Source of the DNA: Prevotella sp. UBA5379
Lineage (GTDB): Bacteria > Bacteroidota > Bacteroidia > Bacteroidales > Bacteroidaceae
DNA length: 43,624 bases
NCBI GenBank assembly: GCA_002409785.1
Contig: DHOX01000047.1
Span: forward strand, 1-43,624
Reading direction: 5' to 3'
Position numbers and translations under genes: made by a program. The notes under the pieces are model-generated. The model had not been told where the DNA came from. It did not search any database and saw only the letters and a program-made list of their open reading frames with translations. Shown one piece after another: positions 7,849-14,903 of this stretch; the first letter of the stretch is position 1, and each line of letters begins with the position of its first letter.

Positions 7849-7935
7849 AATATACCTCAATGATTTACTTTCTTTAATTTAATCAAAAATTTTCATTGTT
7901 CATCCTTTTGAGTTCTCCTGCTATTCTCCTACTTT
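7814..7935. repeat. diverged copy of the rplQ 3' end and terminator (copy A)
   Basis: By eye about 70% of bases match the segment 11115-11233, which covers the last codons of rplQ, its downstream spacer and its terminator hairpin. Aligned motifs include TGATTTACTTT, AATCAAAAATTT and GAGTT, with a single one-base gap in the spacer. In the rplQ frame the copy ends E-N-S-R-R-T-Q-K-D-E-Q and then stops, against E-D-A-K-E-T-L-K-A-E in rplQ. It carries no gene of its own. Confidence 0.5.
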
Positions 7936-8037
7936 ATTGTCTTGACATGAACCTCTGCTTTTCATATTCATCAGGAGGATTACAAAAGCACATACCCCTA
8001 TCCCTATAGTAACATATATCCGAAGACTCCATGGCCA

Positions 8038-9579
8038 CTATTTGAATATATTCATTTTCTCATTATAGATAGGGCTTTTCACACTAAGAAAATTCAAAAC
8101 ACTGTGGAACACATTCCACTGAGTCAGATTCCGTTCCGGTTTTAGTTGTCTGGAACCGTCCGATACCCACACGATAAAAGGAATTTCATATTGTTCCTTA
8201 GGAGCAATACTTAAAGGTAGCCCATGCATATACAAGTTTTTTTCTCCTAATGATTCTCCGTGATCTGACACAAATATCATAGCACAGTCATAGCCTTTCA
8301 ACTGTTTTAAGATTCCAATTATGCTATGTAAGATATAATCTGTATAAACAATCGTATTATCATAAGCATTGACAAGTTGCGCACGAGGACAATCCCCTAA
8401 TTCAACACTATGGCAAACCGGTTTGAAAACTTCAAACTGTGGCGGGTATTTTGTACTGTAGGTCGGGCCATGACTCGTACTGGTATGCAATACAATAAAT
8501 ATTTTATTTTTTTTACTGGCTAATATCTCTTTCTTCAGTCCTGTCAATAACACTTCATCATAATGACAGTTATAATGACAATTCTTATTACTCTTACATT
8601 CAGAAATTAGTTCACCCTTTGTCTCATAATGCTTGATATGTACCGGAGGTTCTCCCCAGTTAGTCGTCCGCCAATAGACATCAACATTATTTCTATACAG
8701 ATAATTCGGTAATATCTCATATAAATCACGAGTGTTTTTGTATTCCAATATACATTTTACGCCCGCAGTTGTATAAGTACCCCCGGAAGTTGCCTTAAAC
8801 CAATGAAGGTTTGGTGTTTTAGACAGCAACGGATTAGTATTTCTTTTATATCCATATAACGAAAAGTCAGCACGTCTTGCCGATTCTCCAATAACCAATA
8901 TCACAACCGCTTTCTTATTGTTTTCTATTGTAGCATTAGGCAATAAAATCTCTTTTCTATTTTTCTGGTGTTTATGAATATAGAAAAGTGAAGTATTTAC
9001 GGTATATGACCAGGGCATAGCAAGGCCTCCCAGCTGTTTTGAATGTTTGTCAACCCAAAGCCAGTTACTAGCATTGGCAAAAGATAAAATGAGTAGAAAC
9101 AACAAGGAAAGAGACGAGATTGTAAAAAACCTTTTTGGTTTTTCCTTAGTTATTTCTGACCTGATAACCCACACAGCGGGTGCTACGCCGAATATCAAGA
9201 CATATAAAAACATTCTGATAGAAAAGAAACTACTCGCTTCTGAATAATGGGTATCAAACACATTCCCCATCATGCTTTCATCAATGATGACACTGTAAGT
9301 ATTGATAAAATAAACACATACCGCATTGATGACAAAAGTGATTGCCAATAGCCATTTCCCTACAATTCTTGACAGGAAAAGGAACAAATAAAAAGTAAAA
9401 AAGTTGGCCACTAGCATAATGATGACCAAACTTATAATGATAATAATACCATTAAGGCTTTTATCATCGACATTGTGGAAGACAAATGCGAAAAAGGGAT
9501 AATGATATAAAAGGAAATTGATAATACTGGCAATAACACAGAACCAGACCAAACTTAAATTATTTTTCAACTTGAACAT
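8038..9579 (-). CDS. EptA/MCR-family lipid A phosphoethanolamine transferase
   Basis: The 513-residue protein has about five N-terminal transmembrane helices (residues 10-170) and a periplasmic alkaline-phosphatase-fold domain. Members move phosphoethanolamine from phosphatidylethanolamine to lipid A, lowering its negative charge. Likely catalytic residues are E232 in GESAR, nucleophile T270 in GGTYTTAG and D439-H440 in VSDHGES; HTSTSHGPTY near 365 gives a further histidine. The first cysteine of the disulfide next to the nucleophile in MCR-1 is replaced by Gly (G266), while the second (C276) is kept. It lies 82 bases downstream of the PAP2 gene and is probably co-transcribed. The reading frame beyond its TAG stop stays open for 38 codons. 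Confidence 0.85.
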   Translation of the reverse strand: MFKLKNNLSLVWFCVIASIINFLLYHYPFFAFVFHNVDDKSLNGIIIIISLVIIMLVANFFTFYLFLFLSRIVGKWLLAITFVINAVCVYFINTYSVIIDESMMGNVFDTHYSEASSFFSIRMFLYVLIFGVAPAVWVIRSEITKEKPKRFFTISSLSLLFLLILSFANASNWLWVDKHSKQLGGLAMPWSYTVNTSLFYIHKHQKNRKEILLPNATIENNKKAVVILVIGESARRADFSLYGYKRNTNPLLSKTPNLHWFKATSGGTYTTAGVKCILEYKNTRDLYEILPNYLYRNNVDVYWRTTNWGEPPVHIKHYETKGELISECKSNKNCHYNCHYDEVLLTGLKKEILASKKNKIFIVLHTSTSHGPTYSTKYPPQFEVFKPVCHSVELGDCPRAQLVNAYDNTIVYTDYILHSIIGILKQLKGYDCAMIFVSDHGESLGEKNLYMHGLPLSIAPKEQYEIPFIVWVSDGSRQLKPERNLTQWNVFHSVLNFLSVKSPIYNEKMNIFK

Positions 9580-9661
9580 TTCGTAATATTATTTAAAGAA
9601 AAACATAAAAATCCAGCAACATTAATTGAAATAATTAATTACATCGGCATGAAAGGAAACA

Positions 9662-10540
9662 TTAGCTTGATCTGAACCGATCTCTATGTCTTTCACAAAG
9701 TTCACCAGAATTTTCATCTTCAGGTGCCCTGCTCTCCCCGGCCTCTGACCTTCCTTTGGAAATTTCGGAAGCCTCACCTTCCACCATAGCCATTACCCCT
9801 GGCAACCTTTGGTTGCCTAAACCTCGCTTACAACATCCGTCTTCATGATCATCTTTTCGCTCGTCATTACAAGTAAAAGGCGCCAGTTTTTTCCTCAATA
9901 AGAATTCTATCCCAAAACCATATTTGATAAGGCAGAAATTGCTTTTTGACACACACACATAACCACCTATACCACCTAAAACAGAGCCAACAAGAATGTC
10001 TCCGACAAAATGTTGTCCAAGGTATATCCTGGAATAGCCCACAAAGCAGGCAAGAAAAAAGCAAAGGAGGCCTATCCATCTTTTTCTGCGCACAGAAAGG
10101 ACTATAACAGACGCAACGGAAAACGCTGACGTGGTATGTCCTGACGGAAATCCATGGCTTCTATTCAGATGTATCCCAACCACTCCCAATACCGCCCGTG
10201 GATCTGAGAAACAGGATACAGGCCTGGGTTCATTAAAAATACGTTTTAACAGGACACAAACTATTCCGGACAAACAAAAGCTTGCTAATATAGTCCAAGC
10301 TATTTTACGACGCTTCAAAATGGCCAATATTACAACCACCAACAGCACAAATAGTCCATTCCCCATATAAGTGGCAAACTTGCTTACCTGATCAAGGAAA
10401 GATGACCTAAAATGATTGATAATAAGAAATGCCTCTTCTTTCGTATAGAGGCTCATCATTGCAGCGAGTGCAAAAATCCAAATTGCATAACACCAAAAGA
10501 AAAGCGCATGCGCATTATCTTTTACATCCAAATGTTTCAT
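9662..10540 (-). CDS. PAP2-family membrane phosphatase (LpxE/LpxF-like)
   Basis: The product is a polytopic membrane protein with all three motifs of the PAP2/type 2 phosphatidic acid phosphatase family: KRIFNEPRP (K-x6-RP), FPSGH and SRIYLGQHFVGD (SR-x5-H-x3-D). Such enzymes remove phosphate from lipid A, undecaprenyl pyrophosphate or phosphatidylglycerol phosphate at the periplasmic face. Pairing with an EptA-like gene favours lipid A, but this is inference. The start at MKHLDVKDN is preferred; the frame is open for ten more codons upstream. The last 70 residues, from about NDERKDDHEDG, form a hydrophilic charged tail unlike the usual short C-terminus, so a frameshift or fusion into foreign sequence is possible. 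I see no consensus promoter upstream. Confidence 0.8.
   Translation of the reverse strand: MKHLDVKDNAHALFFWCYAIWIFALAAMMSLYTKEEAFLIINHFRSSFLDQVSKFATYMGNGLFVLLVVVILAILKRRKIAWTILASFCLSGIVCVLLKRIFNEPRPVSCFSDPRAVLGVVGIHLNRSHGFPSGHTTSAFSVASVIVLSVRRKRWIGLLCFFLACFVGYSRIYLGQHFVGDILVGSVLGGIGGYVCVSKSNFCLIKYGFGIEFLLRKKLAPFTCNDERKDDHEDGCCKRGLGNQRLPGVMAMVEGEASEISKGRSEAGESRAPEDENSGELCERHRDRFRSS
9801..9817. repeat. perfect hairpin inside the PAP2 tail
   Basis: GGCAACC-TTT-GGTTGCC is a perfect 7-bp inverted repeat with a 3-base loop, placed within the odd C-terminal tail of the PAP2 gene. It may mark a junction. Confidence 0.5.
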
Positions 10541-10689
10541 TACATTTATTCTATATAAAATGAAGAACAATTGGGTGCAGGCGCAGTAATACCCTATTTG
10601 CCCAATTTAGATACAGCCTTTAATTCGCCTGTAAAGTTAATCGGACATTTTGTAGTAATTCTATGTTAATCCGTTCGAAAAGGATTTTA

Positions 10690-10754
10690 AAGAAAATGTA
10701 ATAGCTTTTTAACATAAAAGTCACTCACCAGTAACCATGAAGCTATATTTTCTT
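10690..10754. repeat. 15-bp inverted repeat upstream of the PAP2 gene
   Basis: AAGAAAAT and ATAGCTT (10690-10697, 10701-10707, split by GTA) match AAGCTATATTTTCTT (10740-10754). On the plus strand it is followed by a short T run. It may be a bidirectional terminator or an operator in the PAP2 upstream region. Confidence 0.45.
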
Positions 10755-10841
10755 ACTTTTTATTACTTATAAATATTATTATGCATAAAAGACAAAAGAG
10801 AATCTAACTCTTAATAAGGATACATGATTTTTCGGTCCACG

Positions 10842-11020
10842 TCATATTGTTGTTTTTTTAACGATAAGAATCATAGTCACTGATTCTCACGACGATAGTC
10901 AATGGTGAGCGAAATGGTGCATTTTGCTCCTCCATGACAATATCTCCCGGAATCAGGCGTCAAGGTCAGTGATTTTAAGGCCTTAAAATGACATATATAC
11001 TGTAAAAAACAACAATATGA
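10842..11020. mobile_element. MITE-like palindromic element with 18-bp terminal inverted repeats
   Basis: The ends are TCATATTGTTGTTTTTTTA (10842-10860) and TAAAAAACAACAATATGA (11003-11020), reverse complements except for one T. Inside, nested pairs follow: AATCA/TGATT, CTGATTC (10880-10886)/GAATCAG (10950-10956), GATAGTCA/TGACAATATC and GAGCGAAATG (10907-10916)/CATTTTGCTC (10920-10929). The whole 179 bp can fold into one long imperfect hairpin. A perfect 18-bp palindrome centred on AAGGCCTT lies in the right arm (10972-10989). I see no target-site duplication and no coding capacity. A structured RNA or a bidirectional terminator is the alternative. Confidence 0.5.
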
Positions 11021-11114
11021 TTTGAGTTACTTCATTCCTAAAACATAATAAGATGGTTAAAAAGCCCAACTTTATAAAATGATCCGATTTTTCAGCATAC
11101 ACCTAAAAATAAAA

Positions 11115-11152
11115 TCAAAAAGTCCGGATCAATCATAATCCGGACTTTTTGA
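11115..11152 (-). terminator. intrinsic terminator after rplQ
   Basis: TCAAAAAGTCCGGAT (11115-11129) and ATCCGGACTTTTTGA (11138-11152) are a perfect 15-bp inverted repeat with an 8-base loop. On the minus strand it is followed by T-rich sequence (TTTTATTTTTAGG). It ends the alpha operon and thus the whole ribosomal supercluster. Confidence 0.85.
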
Positions 11153-11200
11153 AATACTTGTCACTGATTTACTTTTCTAAAGTATAATCAAGAATTTCTA

Positions 11201-11800
11201 TTACTCAGCCTTAAGAGTTTCTTTTGCATCCTCAGGCTTGGTTTCTTCTGCCTTAGTATCCTTTACCTTAACAGGATCCTTGGTTTCCTTAACCTTGGTC
11301 TCAGCTTCTTTTTCCGTCTTCTGAACATTTTCCTTTTCAGGAGTTTCTGCGGTCTCTTCAGCTGATGTCACATTTTCACTCTTCTTATTACGGCCACGGC
11401 GGGTACGCTTTGCTCCCGTCTTAGGAGTCTTAGCCATATTATCGTCAAAATCTACGAGCTCAATAAAAGCCCGATCAGCGCCATCACCGAGACGTGAGCC
11501 TAATTTGATGACACGAGTATAGCCCCCCGGGCGATTAGCAATCTTAGGAGCGACGGCACCAAAAAGTTCCTTAATGGCTTCCTTGTTCTGAAGATAGCGA
11601 AAGACGACACGACGAGAAGATGTCGTATCATTCTTAGAACGAGTAACCAAAGGTTCTACATATTTTTTCAGGGCCTTTGCCTTAGCTACAGTCGTAGTGA
11701 TTCTTTTGTGCATAATCAGGGATACTGACATATTAGCCAGCATAGATGCCCGATGTGATGCAGTACGACTGAGATGGTTGAATTTTTTGTTATGTCTCAT
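11201..11800 (-). CDS. rplQ: 50S ribosomal protein L17, with long charged tail
   Basis: The first 120 residues are a normal L17 (MRHNKKFNHLSRTASHRAS, then RVVFRYLQNKEAIKELFG and GGYTRVIKLGSRLGDGADRAFIELV), a large-subunit protein near the exit tunnel side of 23S rRNA. The remaining 80 residues are rich in Lys, Glu and Thr (for example TKAEETKPEDAKE) and extend well past the 127 residues of E. coli L17. Such tails are known in Bacteroidota and are probably disordered. An upstream in-frame ATG would add 16 residues, but MRHNKK is the family start. It is the last gene of the cluster, 62 bases after rpoA. Confidence 0.95.
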   Translation of the reverse strand: MRHNKKFNHLSRTASHRASMLANMSVSLIMHKRITTTVAKAKALKKYVEPLVTRSKNDTTSSRRVVFRYLQNKEAIKELFGAVAPKIANRPGGYTRVIKLGSRLGDGADRAFIELVDFDDNMAKTPKTGAKRTRRGRNKKSENVTSAEETAETPEKENVQKTEKEAETKVKETKDPVKVKDTKAEETKPEDAKETLKAE

Positions 11801-11862
11801 TTTGTTTTTTATTTGGACTTGTATTTGAATAGATTTCTGCTCACGCAAGCCTTATCCTATTC

Positions 11863-12855
11863 TTATTCCTTGTCCAGTTTATACTTTGAAATATCAGTTC
11901 CAAACGATAGATTCAGACTCTCGAGCAAATCATCAAGCTCTGAAAGCGATTTCTTACCGAAATTACGGAACTTCAAAAGATCAGTCTTGTTATATTGTAC
12001 CAAATCACCCAAAGTTTCCACGTTAGCGGCCTTCAGGCAATTGAGTGCACGAACACTCAGATTCAAGTCCACGAGCCGAGTCTTAAGCAACTGGCGCATA
12101 TGGAGCACTTCTTCATCAAACTCCTGGTTATTATCCTTATCAGGGTTTTCCAGTGTTATCTTCTCATCCGAGAACAACATGAAATGATAGATAAGGATTT
12201 TTGCAGCCTCTTTCAAAGCATCTTTAGGGCTGATGGAACCATCCGTAGTAACTTCAATTACCAGTTTGTCATAATCCGTCTTTTGTTCGACACGATAAGG
12301 CTCAACAGAATATTTCACATTACGGATAGGCGTGTAAATAGAATCTATTGGAAGCACATTGACATCCGTGCAGAATTGCCTGTTCTCCTCTGAAGGAACA
12401 TAGCCACGTCCCTTGTTAATGGTAAGATCAATCTGCATTGAAGCTTTAGGGTCTAAATGGCAAATCACCAAATCAGGGTTTAACACTTCAAATCCAGTCA
12501 GGTACTTACCAATATCACCTGCTTTGAATTCAGTGGAATTCTCTACGGTGATACTAACTTTCTCGTTCTCGAATTCTTCTACTACTTGCTTGAACCGAAC
12601 TTGCTTAAGATTCAAGATAATGTTGGTGACATCTTCCTTTACACCAGGTACAGTTGAAAATTCATGCTCAACACCACCTATACGGACTGTGTTGATAGCA
12701 TAACCTTCAAGTGATGAAAGGAGCATGCGGCGAAGAGCGTTACCAATAGTAACACCAAAGCCAGGCTCGAGAGGGCGGAATTCGAACTTTCCGTAGTGGT
12801 CGTTAGCCTCCAGCATTACGACTTTATCAGGTTTTTGAAATGCTAATATCGCCAT
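11863..12855 (-). CDS. rpoA: RNA polymerase alpha subunit
   Basis: This is a 330-residue alpha subunit with the usual two domains: an N-terminal dimerisation and assembly domain (FEFRPLEPGFGVTIGNALRRMLLSSLEG near residue 25 is the signature) and, after a linker, a C-terminal domain from about 250 (LDLNLSVRALNCLKAANVETLGDLV) that contacts upstream DNA and activators. Two alpha chains start the assembly of core polymerase with beta and beta'. The length is nearly that of the 329-residue E. coli protein. It lies 17 bases after rpsD in the alpha operon, the standard position, so its level is tied to ribosomal proteins. Confidence 0.98.
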   Translation of the reverse strand: MAILAFQKPDKVVMLEANDHYGKFEFRPLEPGFGVTIGNALRRMLLSSLEGYAINTVRIGGVEHEFSTVPGVKEDVTNIILNLKQVRFKQVVEEFENEKVSITVENSTEFKAGDIGKYLTGFEVLNPDLVICHLDPKASMQIDLTINKGRGYVPSEENRQFCTDVNVLPIDSIYTPIRNVKYSVEPYRVEQKTDYDKLVIEVTTDGSISPKDALKEAAKILIYHFMLFSDEKITLENPDKDNNQEFDEEVLHMRQLLKTRLVDLNLSVRALNCLKAANVETLGDLVQYNKTDLLKFRNFGKKSLSELDDLLESLNLSFGTDISKYKLDKE

Positions 12856-12872
12856 TAATTTAATGATTTTTA

Positions 12873-13478
12873 TTATTTAGAGTACAACTCAACGATTAAC
12901 TGTTCCTTGATATTCTCAGGAATATCAGCACGGTCCGGCTTATGAAGATACTTACCGCTCTTCGTATTTTCATCCCATTCAAGCCAAGGATATTTGCTAT
13001 GGTTGAAACCAGCCAGAGCAGCTTCAATGACTTCAAGAGATTTAGCCTTGACACGAACGCCGACCACCTGACCGGGTTTTACGGAATAAGAAGGAATATT
13101 AACGACCTGACCATCAACAACGATGTGACGGTGACCTACCAACTGACGAGCGGCAGCACGTGTGGGAGCGATGCCCAAACGGAACACGATATTATCCAGA
13201 CGACTCTCAAGATTCTGGAGAAGAACCTCACCAGTAATTCCAGGAGCTTTCTGGGCCTTATCGAACATATTGCGGAACTGACGTTCCAGCACGCCATAAG
13301 TATACTTAGCCTTCTGCTTTTCAGCAAGCTGTGCACCATACTCTGACTGCTTACGACGGCGGTCGTTGCCATGCTGCCCAGGAGGGAAATTTCTCTTGGA
13401 TAGCACTTTATCAGCACCAAAGATTGGTTCACCAAAACGGCGTGCAATTCTAGATTTAGGACCTATGTATCTTGCCAT
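12873..13478 (-). CDS. rpsD: 30S ribosomal protein S4
   Basis: The 201-residue product starts MARYIGPKSRIARRFGE and contains an S4 RNA-binding domain from about 90 (SRLDNIVFRLGIAPTRAAARQLVGHRHI). S4 binds 16S rRNA first among the body proteins and nucleates 30S assembly. In E. coli it represses the alpha operon by binding the rpsM leader. No zinc-type cysteine set is visible in the N-terminus, so it is a C-minus form. The gap to rpsK is 40 bases. Confidence 0.98.
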   Translation of the reverse strand: MARYIGPKSRIARRFGEPIFGADKVLSKRNFPPGQHGNDRRRKQSEYGAQLAEKQKAKYTYGVLERQFRNMFDKAQKAPGITGEVLLQNLESRLDNIVFRLGIAPTRAAARQLVGHRHIVVDGQVVNIPSYSVKPGQVVGVRVKAKSLEVIEAALAGFNHSKYPWLEWDENTKSGKYLHKPDRADIPENIKEQLIVELYSK

Positions 13479-13518
13479 AATGAAATAAATTCTTTTAAAA
13501 ATTGATGTTCAGATGAAA

Positions 13519-13908
13519 TTATACACGACGACGCTTCGGAGGACGACAGCCATTATGTGGTAATGGAGTCACATCCACGATTTCAGTGACCTCGATGCCA
13601 GCGCCATGCACGGCACGGATAGCAGACTCACGCCCGTTGCCCGGTCCTTTGACGTATGCTTTCACCTTGCGCAGACCAAGTTCATAAGCGACTTTAGCAC
13701 AATCCTCAGCTGCCATCTGCGCAGCATACGGAGTATTCTTTTTAGAACCGCGGAAGCCCATCTTGCCTGCGGATGACCAGGAAATAGTCTGGCCCTCGTT
13801 ATTTGCAAGAGATACAATAATATTATTGAAAGAACTGTGTATATGCAGTTGACCAATTGCATCAACCCTTACATTTCTTTTCTTAGATGTTGCTTTTGTC
13901 TTTGCCAT
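13519..13908 (-). CDS. rpsK: 30S ribosomal protein S11
   Basis: This 129-residue platform protein carries the family signature VKAYVKGPGNGRESAIRAV, followed by VTPLPHNGCRPPKRRRV at the C-terminus. S11 binds 16S rRNA beside the E-site codon. The N-terminal 15 residues are basic and likely flexible. The length equals that of E. coli S11. The gene lies 76 bases after rpsM. Confidence 0.98.
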   Translation of the reverse strand: MAKTKATSKKRNVRVDAIGQLHIHSSFNNIIVSLANNEGQTISWSSAGKMGFRGSKKNTPYAAQMAAEDCAKVAYELGLRKVKAYVKGPGNGRESAIRAVHGAGIEVTEIVDVTPLPHNGCRPPKRRRV

Positions 13909-13984
13909 GATTATTGAATTTATAGCATGAAATCCTTGTCCGCCTTGAACAAGTCAAGAGCAGACTCAAGAAATCAACTAAATT

Positions 13985-14365
13985 TTACTTAGTCGCCTTC
14001 TTCTTATTAGCAACAGTCTTCTTTTTCCCCTTACGGGTACGAGCATTATTCTTAGTACTCTGACCGCGAACAGGAAGACCATTACGATGCCTGACGCCAC
14101 GATAGCAACCTATATCCATGAGGCGCTTGATGTTCATTTGGATCTCAGAACGGAGATCACCTTCTACTTTATATCCAGCGCCGATAATTTCACGGATTTT
14201 GGCTGCCTGATCATCAGTCCAATCACTGACCTTCAGGTCACGGTTAACACCGGCCGCATCCAATATCTTTGCTGAACTACTTCGACCTATACCAAAAATA
14301 TAAGTCAATGCGATTTCGCCACGCTTATTCTGGGGCAAATCTACTCCAACAATTCTTATTGCCAT
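13985..14365 (-). CDS. rpsM: 30S ribosomal protein S13
   Basis: The 126-residue protein starts MAIRIVGVDLPQNKRGEIALTYIFGIG and has the RHRNGLPVRGQSTKNNART signature near residue 95. S13 sits in the small-subunit head, contacts the P-site tRNA through its tail, and forms bridges to the large subunit. The C-terminal KGKKKTVANKKKATK tail is slightly longer than in E. coli S13 (118). It is the first gene of the alpha operon and has a possible -7 box about 48 bases upstream. Confidence 0.98.
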   Translation of the reverse strand: MAIRIVGVDLPQNKRGEIALTYIFGIGRSSSAKILDAAGVNRDLKVSDWTDDQAAKIREIIGAGYKVEGDLRSEIQMNIKRLMDIGCYRGVRHRNGLPVRGQSTKNNARTRKGKKKTVANKKKATK

Positions 14366-14412
14366 TTGTTATTGATAAAAAAATAATAGTTACATACTCG
14401 CGAAAGAGTGTG

Positions 14413-14420
14413 CAAAGATA
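14413..14420 (-). promoter_or_regulatory. possible -7 box ahead of rpsM
   Basis: The minus strand reads TATCTTTG, a full match to the -7 consensus, in the 99-base gap between rpmJ and rpsM. No clear TTTG lies 19-21 bp upstream. It could give the alpha operon its own promoter. Confidence 0.45.
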
Positions 14421-14464
14421 CAACAAAATTCATTGTCAATGTACACCTTTACGAATTTTTAACA

Positions 14465-14581
14465 TTACCCCTGACGCATTTTGAACTTAGGGTTCTTCTT
14501 GTTGATTACGAATAAACGTCCTTTACGACGCACAATCTTGCACTCAGGAGTACGTTTCTTTATTGATGTTCTAGTCTTCAT
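14465..14581 (-). CDS. rpmJ: 50S ribosomal protein L36, cysteine-poor form
   Basis: This 38-codon gene reads MKTRTSIKKRTPECKIVRRK, then GRLFVINKKNPKFKMRQG. Zinc-binding L36 has a C-x2-C-x12-C-x4-H set. Here the first cysteine is Thr, the third is Lys and the histidine is Phe; only one Cys remains, so the protein cannot bind zinc in the usual way. C-minus paralogues elsewhere are expressed under zinc shortage, but here this form is the one in the main spc cluster. L36 binds 23S rRNA near the base of the L7/L12 stalk. It lies 14 bases after infA. Confidence 0.95.
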   Translation of the reverse strand: MKTRTSIKKRTPECKIVRRKGRLFVINKKNPKFKMRQG

Positions 14582-14595
14582 ATCTTTGAAATCTT

Positions 14596-14814
14596 TTATT
14601 TATATCTAAAAACAATTCTTCCCTTTGTCAAGTCGTATGGACTCATTTCCACTTTGACCTTATCTCCAGGTAAAATCTTGATGTAATGCATACGCATTTT
14701 CCCTGAAATATGAGCTATGATCTGAACTCCATTTTCAAGTTCTACACGAAACATTGCATTGGATAAACTTTCGACGATCGTTCCGTCTTGTTCTATAGCT
14801 GGCTGCTTTGCCAT
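14596..14814 (-). CDS. infA: translation initiation factor IF-1
   Basis: The 72-residue product is a single OB-fold (S1-like) protein: MAKQPAIEQDGTIVESLSNA, then FRVELENGVQIIAHISGKMR and VKVEMSPYDLTKGRIVFRYK. IF-1 binds the 30S A site during initiation and works with IF-2 and IF-3. The length is the same as in E. coli. Its place between map and rpmJ is the common arrangement of the spc operon outside Proteobacteria. The gap to map is 89 bases. Confidence 0.98.
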   Translation of the reverse strand: MAKQPAIEQDGTIVESLSNAMFRVELENGVQIIAHISGKMRMHYIKILPGDKVKVEMSPYDLTKGRIVFRYK

Positions 14815-14903
14815 AATTACTTATTAACTCCTTATAAATATTAAATACTCTTTGACCGTTAACACTCTGCGGACCAAACTCGGCGAACGACTTACAGGAT
14901 CAC

